Assembly: GCF_015057185.1 (NCBI RefSeq)
Contig: NZ_SVEV01000024.1
Location: 1-58,740 of the forward strand
Length of the DNA stretch: 58,740 nt
Source: Pseudobutyrivibrio sp.
Lineage (GTDB): Bacteria > Bacillota > Clostridia > Lachnospirales > Lachnospiraceae
Direction: 5' to 3'
In this document: one piece after another, positions 1 through 8,937 of the stretch
Layout: every line of letters starts with the position of its first letter
Numbering within the stretch: the first letter of the stretch is position 1
Notes under the pieces: model-generated
The model's database searches: none
What the model was told of the DNA's origin: nothing
The model's input: only the letters and a program-made list of their open reading frames with translations
Program-made: the position numbers and the translations under genes

Positions 1-45
1 AAAAAGGATTCAGTGCCCATCCGTTAGGATGGTGGCTGAATCCTT
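1..45 (-). terminator. Rho-independent terminator after prfA
   Basis: A 10-bp outer stem (4-13 with 36-45) and a 6-bp inner stem (17-22 with 27-32) around a GTTA loop. On the minus strand it is followed by a run of T at the window edge. It lies just past the prfA stop and probably ends the rpmE-DUF1385-prmC-prfA transcript. Confidence 0.8.
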
Positions 46-80
46 ACCTTTTAGGGGAGTTTTTTAACAGCTCCTTTATA

Positions 81-1154
81 TTACTTCTCGTTCATCTTTG
101 CAAGCTTAGCAGCCTGATCAGCAGCTATAAGTGCATCAAGAATTTCCTGAATGTCTCCATTCATGATTTTATCAAGTTTGTAAAGTGTGAGATTGATTCT
201 GTGGTCTGTAACACGTCCCTGTGGGAAGTTGTATGTACGAATCTTCTCGGCACGATCACCAGTACCAATCTGTGAACGACGCTCAGCAGCCTCAGCATCC
301 TGCTGCTTCTGCATCTCTAAATCATAGAGCTTTGCACGAAGGAGTGCAAAAGCCTTTTCCTTATTCTGAAGCTGTGACTTTTCTGTCTGGCTATAAATAA
401 CAATACCAGTTGGGTAGTGAGTAAGACGTACAGCTGAATCAGTTGTGTTGACACACTGACCACCGTTACCAGAAGCACGCATAACGTCGATACGGATATC
501 CTTCTCATCAATTTGAACGTCAACCTCTTCTGCCTCAGGCATAACAGCTACAGAACATGTAGATGTCTGGATACGTCCCTGTGACTCTGTCTCAGGTACA
601 CGCTGAACACGGTGTACACCTGACTCATACTTAAGGATTGAGTAAGCACCAGTTCCCTTAACCATGAACTCGATGTTTTTCATTCCACCAATACCTGTCT
701 CATCTGCTTCAAGAAGCTCAACCTTCCATCCACGTGACTCAACATAGTGTACATACATACGATAAATTTCTGCTGCGAAAAGAGCTGCCTCTTCTCCACC
801 TGCACCTGCACGGATTTCAACGATTACGTTCTTGTCATCATTAGGGTCCTTTGGAAGAAGTAATATTTTAAGCTCCTGCTCAAGTCTCTCAACCTCAGCC
901 TGAGACTCCTTCATTTCTTCCTTAGCAAGCTCCTTCATCTCCTCATCAGACTCTAATTCAAGAAGCTCTAATGAATCCTGGATATTCTGTTTATGAGCTG
1001 AATACTGCTTGTATGCCTCAACAATAGGCGCAAGGTCAGACTGCTCCTTCATAAGAGCTCTAAATCTAGCATTATCATTTGCTACATCTGGCTCAGAAAG
1101 AAGGTTCATAACCTCTTCATATCTTAAAACTAAGTCTTCTAATCTATCAAACAT
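81..1154 (-). CDS. prfA: Peptide chain release factor 1 (RF1)
   Basis: Terminates translation at UAA and UAG in the ribosomal A site. At 357 aa it has the normal RF1 length. The class I release-factor GGQ motif is at residues 231-233 (in [11 protein letters not shown]) and the codon-reading tripeptide is PET at 187-189, the RF1 P-x-T type rather than the RF2 SPF type. The glutamine of GGQ is methylated by PrmC, which is encoded immediately upstream in the same transcript. The start has a GGAGG ribosome-binding site about 8 nt away. Last gene of a conserved Clostridia cluster, followed by a strong terminator. Confidence 0.97.
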   Translation of the reverse strand: MFDRLEDLVLRYEEVMNLLSEPDVANDNARFRALMKEQSDLAPIVEAYKQYSAHKQNIQDSLELLELESDEEMKELAKEEMKESQAEVERLEQELKILLLPKDPNDDKNVIVEIRAGAGGEEAALFAAEIYRMYVHYVESRGWKVELLEADETGIGGMKNIEFMVKGTGAYSILKYESGVHRVQRVPETESQGRIQTSTCSVAVMPEAEEVDVQIDEKDIRIDVMRASGNGGQCVNTTDSAVRLTHYPTGIVIYSQTEKSQLQNKEKAFALLRAKLYDLEMQKQQDAEAAERRSQIGTGDRAEKIRTYNFPQGRVTDHRINLTLYKLDKIMNGDIQEILDALIAADQAAKLAKMNEK

Positions 1155-1205
1155 ATAAAACCTCCATGTTGTATCAAAAATATATCTAAACGGTAATTAA
1201 AGGCG

Positions 1206-2036
1206 CTATAAATGTCCTTTAACAACGCGATCATTTCCTGGCAAGTCTTTTATTACTTCAACATCCTTAAATCCAGCATCTGTAAATAGCTTTGCTACAT
1301 CAGGCCCCTGATCATAGCCAATCTCTACTAACAACCAGCCGCCATCATTAAGGTACTTTTTTGCATGGGCGGTAATTTCCCTATAGAAAAATAATCCATC
1401 CTCTGTACCATCTAACGCCAACATAGGCTCATGGTCTTTTACCTCTGGCTCTAACTCCTCAATGACCTTTGTTGGAATATATGGTGGATTAGAAACTATG
1501 GCGTTAAATTTGCCGTTAACAGCTTGCCATAAATCTCCTTTAACAAAATCTACTTTGCGGCCTACTAATCTAGCGCCGTTTTCTCTAGCTACCGCCAGAG
1601 CTTCTTCTGAAATATCTACACCAATTCCAGATAGTCCCTGTCCCAAAACAACAAGAGAAATAATAACACATCCACTGCCTGTACACAAATCCAAAATATG
1701 GCTTCCAGTAGGGATAACTTTTAACGCCTCTTCTACAAGAGTCTCGGTATCTTGGCGAGGAATAAGTACATTTTCGTTAACCCAAAATGTTATACCCATA
1801 AAATCCTGTTCACCAGTAATGTGCTGCAATGGCTCATGCTTAGCTCTTCTATATAGAACATCTTGATATTTATAAAGTATATTTTCATCTATTGTCTCAT
1901 TTTGCTTGAGAAAATAATCTGATTTTGACATACCGCTGACGTATGATAATAAATACCAAGCATCTAGCTTTGCATCGTCAATATTCTCAGATTCCAATAG
2001 AAATATTCCCTTATTCAAGGCTTGACAAAATGTCAT
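1206..2036 (-). CDS. prmC: Release factor glutamine methyltransferase
   Basis: SAM-dependent methylation of the GGQ glutamine of release factors, whose gene prfA follows. The SAM-binding DLCTGSG motif lies near residue 116 and the catalytic NPPY motif near residue 183, inside a typical N-terminal helical plus Rossmann architecture of about 276 aa. I place the start at 2036 rather than the GTG at 2048, because the AAGGAG site overlaps that GTG and is well spaced from the ATG at 2036. The gene begins 2 nt after the DUF1385 stop codon, and its ribosome-binding site lies in the last codons of that gene, which suggests translational coupling. Confidence 0.95.
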   Translation of the reverse strand: MTFCQALNKGIFLLESENIDDAKLDAWYLLSYVSGMSKSDYFLKQNETIDENILYKYQDVLYRRAKHEPLQHITGEQDFMGITFWVNENVLIPRQDTETLVEEALKVIPTGSHILDLCTGSGCVIISLVVLGQGLSGIGVDISEEALAVARENGARLVGRKVDFVKGDLWQAVNGKFNAIVSNPPYIPTKVIEELEPEVKDHEPMLALDGTEDGLFFYREITAHAKKYLNDGGWLLVEIGYDQGPDVAKLFTDAGFKDVEVIKDLPGNDRVVKGHL

Positions 2037-2038
2037 AT

Positions 2039-2968
2039 CTAGAAACACTCCTTGTTACTTTCAATAAAATCCTTCCAATCAAAAACTGCTTCTACAGATG
2101 CAATTCCAACCTCTATCATTTCGTCATCAGGCTCCTTAACTGTAAGCTTCTGTAACCAAAGACCTGGTTTTGAAAAAACATCTACAACTTTATTTTCTGA
2201 ACGTCCTGCCAATCTAATAAATTCATAAGAAATACCGGCAATAACTGGAATCAGTAATAATCTAGCCACCAGCTTTAACCATACATTTTCAAATGTGATA
2301 AACATGAAAACAAAAACAGAAATAATAAATACTATAAAGATAAAGCTAGTTCCACATCTCTTGTGAAAACGAGTGGATGAACGAACATTTTCTACTGTAA
2401 GTTCCTTTCCTGCTTCCACACAATTGATGCATTTGTGTTCAGCACCGTGGTACATAAAGGTACGCTTAATATCTTCCATATGAGAAATCGCAACAATATA
2501 GCCAATAAAAATTGCTATTCTAAGGATTCCTTCTATTAGGGCAATTAATGTCTGAGATTGAATGTATTTGTTTAGTCCCAAAGAAATAAAATATGGCAAT
2601 GCAAAAAATATACCAAGAGCAAGGACAAAGGAAACCACCAATGTTCCACCCATTTCTGCTTTTTCTTTACGCTCAAGTTTCTTAAGCTCAGCATCAGTCA
2701 ACGTAGATTTATCTACAGACTCCTCTTCATCTTCAAAAAAACTAGCTGAGTACATAAGAGTGCTGAGTCCTATCACAAGGGAATCAAAGAATGAAACAAC
2801 GCCTCTGATAATAGGAATCTTGTGCCATATGTTATTTATATCTTTTGTGTTTTTTACATCAACAGCAATATCATTGTCAGGCTTTCTGACTGCCACGGCA
2901 TATTTATTGCCGTTTCGCATCATAACACCTTCCATTACAGCCTGACCACCTATACCCGAATACTTCAT
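2039..2968 (-). CDS. DUF1385 family membrane protein
   Basis: 309 aa. Begins with the DUF1385 signature (GGQAVMEGVMMRNG) and has several predicted membrane segments (around residues 108-130, 135-165 and 205-245). A central HGAEHKCINC stretch and a RFHKRCGTSF stretch carry His and Cys residues that could bind a metal. Members of this family sit between rpmE and prmC/prfA in many Firmicutes; their biochemical role is not established. The start has an AGGAAG site a few bases upstream. An 85-bp hairpin repeat lies just upstream. Confidence 0.88.
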   Translation of the reverse strand: MKYSGIGGQAVMEGVMMRNGNKYAVAVRKPDNDIAVDVKNTKDINNIWHKIPIIRGVVSFFDSLVIGLSTLMYSASFFEDEEESVDKSTLTDAELKKLERKEKAEMGGTLVVSFVLALGIFFALPYFISLGLNKYIQSQTLIALIEGILRIAIFIGYIVAISHMEDIKRTFMYHGAEHKCINCVEAGKELTVENVRSSTRFHKRCGTSFIFIVFIISVFVFMFITFENVWLKLVARLLLIPVIAGISYEFIRLAGRSENKVVDVFSKPGLWLQKLTVKEPDDEMIEVGIASVEAVFDWKDFIESNKECF

Positions 2969-2987
2969 ATACTTCCTGTCCTAATCC

Positions 2988-3073
2988 GCTGGTTACGCTC
3001 TCAAGCCTAAGATATTCCTTCCGTTCGCTAACATGCTCACTTCAGGAACACTTAGAGCTTGATATCTACCAGC
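2988..3073. repeat. 85-bp hairpin repeat, copy 1
   Basis: Inverted ends GCTGGT (2988-2993) and ACCAGC (3068-3073), with internal arms TCAAGC-CTAAG and CTTAG-AGCTTGA. Same layout and partly the same sequence as copies at 15176, 21668, 24733, 26513 and 54537. It sits between rpmE and DUF1385. Confidence 0.75.
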
Positions 3074-3126
3074 TCATATAAATTCCAAATAATTATTCGC
3101 ATCCGTGTTTACGGTTATACGAAATA

Positions 3127-3155
3127 AAGGGCTGAGACGAAAAATCTCAACCCTT
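3127..3155 (-). terminator. Terminator-like hairpin after rpmE
   Basis: 11-bp stem (3127-3137 with 3145-3155, one G-U pair) followed on the minus strand by TATTT. It may partly separate rpmE, made in large amounts, from DUF1385-prmC-prfA. Confidence 0.65.
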
Positions 3156-3173
3156 AAATGTCCATAAAGTAAA

Positions 3174-3380
3174 CTACTTTGCGTCAATACCATACTTCTT
3201 ATTGAACTTGTCAATACGTCCACGAGCCTGTGTAGCTTTCTGCTGGCCTGTGTAGAATGGATGACACTTTGAACAAATTTCTACGTGGATGCTTTCCTTT
3301 GTAGAACCTGTAACAAATGTGTTACCGCAGTTACATGTAACTGTAGCCTGGTAATAATCTGGATGGATACCCTGTCTCAT
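3174..3380 (-). CDS. rpmE: 50S ribosomal protein L31, zinc form
   Basis: 68 aa. The zinc-binding (C+) form of L31: Cys pairs in TCNCGN near residues 16-18 and in CSKCHPF near 36-39, followed by the family's C-terminal FNKKYG. C+ L31 binds Zn and is often partnered by a Zn-independent paralogue used in zinc starvation; none is in this window. GAGAGGTG lies 7 nt before the start. First gene of the rpmE to prfA cluster. Confidence 0.97.
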   Translation of the reverse strand: MRQGIHPDYYQATVTCNCGNTFVTGSTKESIHVEICSKCHPFYTGQQKATQARGRIDKFNKKYGIDAK

Positions 3381-3439
3381 TTAATTTCACCTCTCATTTA
3401 ATAATGTTTACAATTTCCAACTGTAATTAAATGCTGTTT

Positions 3440-3459
3440 AAATGCGAGGTCTCGCATTT
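3440..3459 (-). terminator. Perfect 9-bp hairpin between DUF4364 gene and rpmE
   Basis: AAATGCGAG and CTCGCATTT with a 2-nt spacer (a smaller loop after opening the top pair). No long T run follows on the minus strand, so it may be a weak terminator or a stability element. Confidence 0.4.
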
Positions 3460-3490
3460 CATCCCGATTAACAGCTCTATAACTATATCA

Positions 3491-4006
3491 TCAGTTCATT
3501 AGTATGTCAAGTATGGAATCAAACACTTCCTCACTACGAACCTTCCAGTTGTTACAAAGAGTCTCTGCCTGTTCCTTAGTTGCAACGTGGAAACTGATAT
3601 CCAGTGTAGGAACATCATTTTCAGTAACTCTAAGTTGAACTACATAACCGCCTCTATCGGCCTTGAAATAAGTAGCTCTATAAGAGTTTTCTTCTTTCAT
3701 TGTGATAGAATTAGCCTTTAAATATTTGTTAATATCCTTTGATAAAGCAACTGTAATTTTGTCTTTGAATAACTCAAGTGTTTTTCTGCCCTCTTCAGTG
3801 ATTGAATAGGTTGTATTATTATGGTCAGATTTGGAAGAAATAAGACCTGCTTCCTCATCATCACTAATAGCCTGTTGGGCTGTAAAATAATCAGTCAAAT
3901 CGCCATCCAAAAAGAAATCTGTAATTTGACTATTACTAAGCGGGAAACCACTTCGATTAAGTAATTCTAGTATTGTGATTTTATATATCATGGTTGGTTC
4001 AGCCAT
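3491..4006 (-). CDS. DUF4364 family winged-helix protein
   Basis: 171 aa. The N-terminal part (residues 1-90) reads as a winged-helix domain (ILELLNRSGFPLSNSQITDF, then a wing near YSITEEGRKTLE); the C-terminal half is a beta-rich DUF4364 tail. Found across Clostridia as a presumed transcriptional regulator with no known target. An AAGGAGGG site lies 5 nt before the start. It sits alone between the malic enzyme gene and rpmE, with a long inverted repeat upstream. Confidence 0.85.
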   Translation of the reverse strand: MAEPTMIYKITILELLNRSGFPLSNSQITDFFLDGDLTDYFTAQQAISDDEEAGLISSKSDHNNTTYSITEEGRKTLELFKDKITVALSKDINKYLKANSITMKEENSYRATYFKADRGGYVVQLRVTENDVPTLDISFHVATKEQAETLCNNWKVRSEEVFDSILDILMN

Positions 4007-4063
4007 GGTATCCCTCCTTTACGTATAGATATTGCTTTTAGGTGTAGATAATTCTCAACCTAA

Positions 4064-4202
4064 AGATACTCAGGTTAACTATGTTATTCAAAAGGTACTA
4101 CGAAGCGGCCAGCACTTAGCGAAGCTCCGCTGAGCTTAGTACTGCTGCCAGCTGAGAGTAGCGAGAGCGTGCCGCTGAATAATATAGTTAACCTGAGTAT
4201 CT
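4064..4202. repeat. 139-bp inverted-repeat element with perfect 19-bp arms
   Basis: Positions 4064-4082 and 4184-4202 are exact reverse complements of 19 bp. Pairing continues inward (GTTATTCA with TGAATAAT, then GCGGC with GCCGC). It fills the gap between the malic enzyme gene and the DUF4364 gene and has no T run, so it is not a simple terminator. Confidence 0.8.
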
Positions 4203-4213
4203 GTAAATTTTAA

Positions 4214-5368
4214 TTAAACTAACGCTCTAATAGCATTAGCGACAGCCACAGCTACACGTGGATCAAAAGCTTCTGGCAAAATGAACTCGTCAGAAAGCTG
4301 CTCATCAGAAACAAGTCCAGCAATAGCTTTTGCTGCAGCAAGCTTCATTTCTTCTGTGATTGCAGTTGCTCTAGCCTCAAGTGCTCCTCTAAAGATGCCT
4401 GGGAATGCAACTACATTGTTTACCTGATTAGGAAAATCAGAACGGCCTGTACCAACAACACGAGCGCCAGCAGCTTTTGCCTCATCTGGCATAATCTCTG
4501 GTGTAGGATTTGCCATAGCGAAAAGAATTGAATCCTTTGCCATTGATGCAACCATTTCCTTTGAAACAATACCTGGTGCAGAAACACCAACAAATATGTC
4601 TGCCCCAACTAAAGCGTCAGCAAGTGTACCCTTTTCATGAGAAAGATTTGTTACCTTTGTCATTTCCTTCTGCATCCAGTTAAGGTTAGGGTACTCTGGA
4701 CCAATTATGCCTTCACGATCACACATTGTAACATTCTTGAATCCGTAAGTAAGAAGTAACTTTGTGATAGCAACGCCTGCAGAACCAGCGCCATTAACAA
4801 CAACTTTACAATTTTCTTTTTCTTTGCCAACAACCTTTAAAGCATTGATAATTCCAGCAAGAACTACAATAGCTGTTCCGTGCTGGTCGTCATGGAATAC
4901 AGGAATATCTAATTCCTTTTTCAATCTCTCCTCAATCTCAAAGCAACGAGGAGCTGAAATATCTTCAAGATTAATTCCTCCAAATGTAGGAGCGATAGCT
5001 TTTACTGCTGCCACTATTTCATCTGGATCCTGAGTATCTAAAACGATAGGGAATGCATTGACACCACCAAACTCTTTAAATAAAACGCATTTACCTTCCA
5101 TAACAGGCATTGCTGCCAAAGGGCCAATATTTCCAAGTCCCAGAACTGCTGAACCATCTGAAACTACTGCTACTGTATTTGATTTAATAGTGTAGTTATA
5201 TGCTTCTTCACTGTTTTCAGCAATTATACGACATGGTGCTGCAACACCTGGTGTATATGCAATGGATAAGTCCTCTCTATTTTTGACTGGTGCCTTTGAA
5301 ACGGTTTCAATTTTACCGTTCCACTGTTTGTGTAAGAATACCGCTGTTTCGTCTACTGATGCCATCAT
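4214..5368 (-). CDS. NAD(P)-dependent malic enzyme
   Basis: Oxidative decarboxylation of malate to pyruvate and CO2. A 384-aa short bacterial form of the MaeB/YtsJ type without a phosphotransacetylase domain. Visible features: malic N-domain with YTPGVAAPC and SDGSAVLGLGNIGP, the metal site FHDDQHGTA, and a C-terminal NAD-binding domain with VVNGAGSAGVAI. I use the ATG at 5368 because AGAAGGGAG lies just before it; the upstream in-frame TTG at 5383 overlaps that site. It starts 19 nt after the rho stop, so it is probably co-transcribed with rho. Confidence 0.93.
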   Translation of the reverse strand: MMASVDETAVFLHKQWNGKIETVSKAPVKNREDLSIAYTPGVAAPCRIIAENSEEAYNYTIKSNTVAVVSDGSAVLGLGNIGPLAAMPVMEGKCVLFKEFGGVNAFPIVLDTQDPDEIVAAVKAIAPTFGGINLEDISAPRCFEIEERLKKELDIPVFHDDQHGTAIVVLAGIINALKVVGKEKENCKVVVNGAGSAGVAITKLLLTYGFKNVTMCDREGIIGPEYPNLNWMQKEMTKVTNLSHEKGTLADALVGADIFVGVSAPGIVSKEMVASMAKDSILFAMANPTPEIMPDEAKAAGARVVGTGRSDFPNQVNNVVAFPGIFRGALEARATAITEEMKLAAAKAIAGLVSDEQLSDEFILPEAFDPRVAVAVANAIRALV

Positions 5369-5387
5369 GCTCTCCCTTCTCAATCCA

Positions 5388-6845
5388 CTAAATTACTCTT
5401 TTTCTGATAATCATATCTATATATTCATCATTACTCTTGGTATGAGCGAACATATTCAAAATAGTCTCAACGGCATCTTCTCTTCGTGCACCGTTGATTG
5501 CTTTTCTCATAATCTCCATAGCATCTAATTCTTTTTGTGAAAGAAGTAGATCCTCTCGACGAGTACCAGAACCTGTAATATCGACAGCTGGGAAAATTCT
5601 CTTTTCAGATAGCTTTCTATCGAGGATAAGTTCCATGTTACCTGTTCCCTTAAATTCCTCGAAAACAACGTCGTCCATCTTTGAACCAGTTTCAACAAGA
5701 GCTGTAGCAAGAATTGTAAGACTGCCACCCTCTCTCATATTTCTCGCTGCACCAAAGAATTTCTTTGGCATGTGCAATGCTGCTGGATCAAGACCACCAG
5801 AAAGTGTACGTCCAGATGGTTGAACTGTAAGGTTGTATGCACGAGCAAGTCTTGTAATGGAATCAAGAAGAATCATAACATCCTGTCCATGCTCAACAAG
5901 TCTCTTTGCTCTTTCAATAACCATCTCAGAAACACGCTTATGATGTTCTGGGCTCTCATCAAATGTAGAATATATAACCTCAACATTCTTGCTGTTTCTC
6001 ATAGTGTCCTTCATATCTGTAACTTCCTCAGGACGTTCATCGATAAGCAGAATGATAAGATGCATATCTGGATGGGAATAATTAACAGATGTGGCAACTT
6101 CCTTAAGAAGTGTTGTTTTACCAGCCTTTGGCTGAGAAACGATCATACCACGCTGTCCCTTTCCAATTGGGCTAACCAAATCAACAATTCTCATAGCAAC
6201 TGAACTACGCTGACGTTCAAGTCTGATTCGTTCATTTGGGAAAATAGGTGTAAGGTCCTCAAAATTAGGACGCTTAGTTGCAGCTTCTGGAGAATAATTG
6301 TTGATAGTGTCAATTATCATAAGTGCTGCAAACTTGTCAGTTGGGTTATTAAAACGCTTTTTACCAACAATTATATCGCCGGTTTTAAGGTTAAATTTCT
6401 TAATTTGTGACTGAGAAACATAAACATCCTCAGTACCTGGCATATAGTTATCGCAACGAATAAAACCAAATCCATCGCCCATTACCTCTAAGATTCCACT
6501 AGCAGGAATTAGGCCATCAGTTGGAATATCTGTTGGAATTTCTCTCTTTTCTTCATGTGCTCTATCAACCTTTTCAGGTCTTTCTTGCTTTTCAGCTGTA
6601 GCATGCGCTGACTCTGAGGTCTTTGTTCTACGAACTGTTCTAGTTCTCTCAGCCTTTTCAGTTTTTTCAGTATTCTCAGCTTTTTCAGCCTTTTCAGTAT
6701 TAGCATTTGCTGCATCAATTTCGTCCTGTGCAAGCATAGCTTCTACTAACTCAGCCTTTTTCATAGAGGATGCGCCTTTTATTCCCCTAGCCTTTGCCAA
6801 GTCTCGTAAAACGGTAACCGCTAAACTCTCATATTTTTCTCTCAT
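5388..6845 (-). CDS. rho: Transcription termination factor Rho
   Basis: Hexameric ATP-dependent RNA helicase ending transcription at Rho-dependent sites. 485 aa, longer than E. coli Rho (419 aa). Residues 1-40 are the N-terminal helix bundle; 42-110 is a low-complexity charged insert with repeated Glu-Lys-Ala units; the cold-shock RNA-binding fold follows (GDGFGFIR near 123-130); Walker A SQPKAGKTT is at 237-245. Charged inserts of this type are common in Rho of Clostridia and Actinobacteria. AAGGAG precedes the start. Confidence 0.97.
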   Translation of the reverse strand: MREKYESLAVTVLRDLAKARGIKGASSMKKAELVEAMLAQDEIDAANANTEKAEKAENTEKTEKAERTRTVRRTKTSESAHATAEKQERPEKVDRAHEEKREIPTDIPTDGLIPASGILEVMGDGFGFIRCDNYMPGTEDVYVSQSQIKKFNLKTGDIIVGKKRFNNPTDKFAALMIIDTINNYSPEAATKRPNFEDLTPIFPNERIRLERQRSSVAMRIVDLVSPIGKGQRGMIVSQPKAGKTTLLKEVATSVNYSHPDMHLIILLIDERPEEVTDMKDTMRNSKNVEVIYSTFDESPEHHKRVSEMVIERAKRLVEHGQDVMILLDSITRLARAYNLTVQPSGRTLSGGLDPAALHMPKKFFGAARNMREGGSLTILATALVETGSKMDDVVFEEFKGTGNMELILDRKLSEKRIFPAVDITGSGTRREDLLLSQKELDAMEIMRKAINGARREDAVETILNMFAHTKSNDEYIDMIIRKRVI

Positions 6846-6865
6846 CTAACTCTCCTTATTACTAA

Positions 6866-6971
6866 TTAAACATTAAGTGTGGAATTAAAAGTCGAATCGA
6901 CTATTGAACTAAACTTCGATGATAAAATATTATATACTCAAATTTTAATTCTGTCTACGCTTAATGTTTAA
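6866..6971. repeat. 106-bp inverted repeat between EAL gene and rho
   Basis: Exact 12-bp ends TTAAACATTAAG (6866-6877) and CTTAATGTTTAA (6960-6971), with a second inner pair GAATTAAAA and TTTTAATTC. The high-coordinate arm contains the stop codon of the EAL gene (6968-6970). It may act as a 3' hairpin for that gene. Confidence 0.7.
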
Positions 6972-8905
6972 GCAAACTTTTTAGACTTCTTTTCAAAGTA
7001 GCTTTCCACATTACCAACTGGAATTGGCTTTGCAAATCTGTAGCCTTGAATATATTCAAACCCAAGTTTAATTGACAATTCTTCCTGTTTTTGATTTTCA
7101 ACTCCCTCAACTAACACAACCATGCCATGATTTTTAAATACTTCTACCATGTTTTTGATAAGCTGCATAAGAATCGGATCATCCTCAGACTTGTAAAGCA
7201 AAGTCTTGTCGAATTTTATTGTTTTGAATGGCAAGCTGACAATTCTTTCAAGATTTGAATATCCTGTGCCAAAATCATCTAGGTAAAAATGAATTCCTGC
7301 AGCATTAAACTCTTGCATATTATGAGCAATAGCCTCAATTTCATCATTGGTCATTGTCTCAGTCATTTCCAATCTGATTTTGTTACATGAAATACCATTC
7401 ATTTGTATTATTTCGATTAATTCGTCATGTAGATCATAATCCATAAACTCTGAAAGAGATACATTAACAGATACTGCTTCAAAATTGTAATAGTCTTGTA
7501 TCTCATATATCTTTTTGCATACCTTATTAAGAATAATCCTTGTAAGAGTGTGAACGCAGCCAACCTTCTCTGCTAGAGGAATAAATACATCCGGTTGAAC
7601 AATCGTGCCATCAACATCTAGCCTCATTAGAGCTTCTGCATTTCTGTAGTCATTATTAGCCACATCGTAAATAGGTTGAACAAAAACTATTACTCTTGGA
7701 TCATTCAAATCATCCTGATTTCTGATGTCGACAATACATTTTTCAATATGTCGTCTATCCTTGTAACGGGCGTAATCCTGCGCTGTCGCCTCATAACAAT
7801 TAGACTTCTTTAAGGTCTCATGTTCAAACAAAAAGCCTATGTATGTATCAAGTGCGTCAACATTTTTTATTGAATCAGCATCATCAATAACTATCATATT
7901 GTACTCAGGTCTGTTGGAGAATTCCCAATTCATCATCGCTTCATCAAGTCTTCGCTTTAAAAAAGTTGTAGTCTGACGATTAAGAGCATCTGATTTATGT
8001 TCCAATATAATAGCAATGGTATAATCATTTATCTGATAAGCATAGGATTTATTATTGCGCTCCTCCATGCTTCTAATTTCCGTGGACAAACGTCTTTTCA
8101 CAATATCCATCAGCTCGATATTGTCTACAATTTCAAGCCTTGGAAATTTAATACAAATCACCTTAAAGCTCTTATTTTTATTTCTAAGAGTCTGGAAGTG
8201 AGATTGAAAAGCCATTTTATTTTGGCAACCAGTAACCTCGTCAAATAGAATACTGTGAAAAATAATATAGCAAAGAATAAATGGCAGTACATATGTGACG
8301 CTCAAAAATACATATCTAGGATTAAATACCTGAACAATCAAAAGAACTATCTCAAGCGGCACAAACAAGCCAATATATTTCATAAAAATTTTAGGTATAC
8401 CTCTTCTATTTATGATAATTGATGAGGTAACCAAAGCAATCTCTATTAACGCCATATAGATATTCACATTAAAAAGAGAAGTGAATCTATATTCAGCATC
8501 TACTATTTCAACATAGCTGTCTGATAAGTAAACAGCTCCAACGACAACCGCATAAACTGAAGCAAATATAATATTAGTGATATTTAAAATATCCATATTT
8601 TCTCTTTGCTTCAAGCTCAAAAGATGTATGTATGAAAACAAATGTGTGAGTATACCAAGATAAGTGACATAGTAGAACATCACTATAATCCTAAAGATAA
8701 CACCCTGAATTGATGTAGAAATATTTATAAAATAAATACAACCTACATGCAAAAGAATATTAACAACAGATATGATCTGACCATAAAAGACGACAGAAAA
8801 CACAGCGGTCTGCCTAGGACGGCTGACCACTGTTAAGTACAAAATTGAAATCGCTATTAAAAACATAACTTCTTCTGCCGCTATGTTAAAGCCATTTAGA
8901 ATCAT
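6968..8905 (-). CDS. Membrane c-di-GMP phosphodiesterase (EAL domain)
   Basis: 645 aa. Residues 1-220 contain about six to eight membrane segments. A degenerate GGDEF-like domain follows (TGCQNKMAF near 225; no GG(D/E)EF active site, ND at 293-294). The C-terminal EAL domain starts near residue 400, with the EAL triad at 424-426, LEMTE, the DDFGTGYS loop, IKFDK and VEGVE. The conserved metal and catalytic acids are present, so c-di-GMP hydrolysis to pGpG is likely. In a flagellated organism this would favour motility. The sensing ligand is unknown. Confidence 0.9.
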   Translation of the reverse strand: MILNGFNIAAEEVMFLIAISILYLTVVSRPRQTAVFSVVFYGQIISVVNILLHVGCIYFINISTSIQGVIFRIIVMFYYVTYLGILTHLFSYIHLLSLKQRENMDILNITNIIFASVYAVVVGAVYLSDSYVEIVDAEYRFTSLFNVNIYMALIEIALVTSSIIINRRGIPKIFMKYIGLFVPLEIVLLIVQVFNPRYVFLSVTYVLPFILCYIIFHSILFDEVTGCQNKMAFQSHFQTLRNKNKSFKVICIKFPRLEIVDNIELMDIVKRRLSTEIRSMEERNNKSYAYQINDYTIAIILEHKSDALNRQTTTFLKRRLDEAMMNWEFSNRPEYNMIVIDDADSIKNVDALDTYIGFLFEHETLKKSNCYEATAQDYARYKDRRHIEKCIVDIRNQDDLNDPRVIVFVQPIYDVANNDYRNAEALMRLDVDGTIVQPDVFIPLAEKVGCVHTLTRIILNKVCKKIYEIQDYYNFEAVSVNVSLSEFMDYDLHDELIEIIQMNGISCNKIRLEMTETMTNDEIEAIAHNMQEFNAAGIHFYLDDFGTGYSNLERIVSLPFKTIKFDKTLLYKSEDDPILMQLIKNMVEVFKNHGMVVLVEGVENQKQEELSIKLGFEYIQGYRFAKPIPVGNVESYFEKKSKKFA

Positions 8906-8937
8906 AACAAATTCTGCCTCGTGTAATTTAATATATG

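Noticed and set aside
5772-6203. Plus-strand open frame opposite rho
   Set aside because: Shadow of rho; no ribosome site and Cys/Asn-rich composition typical of antisense frames.
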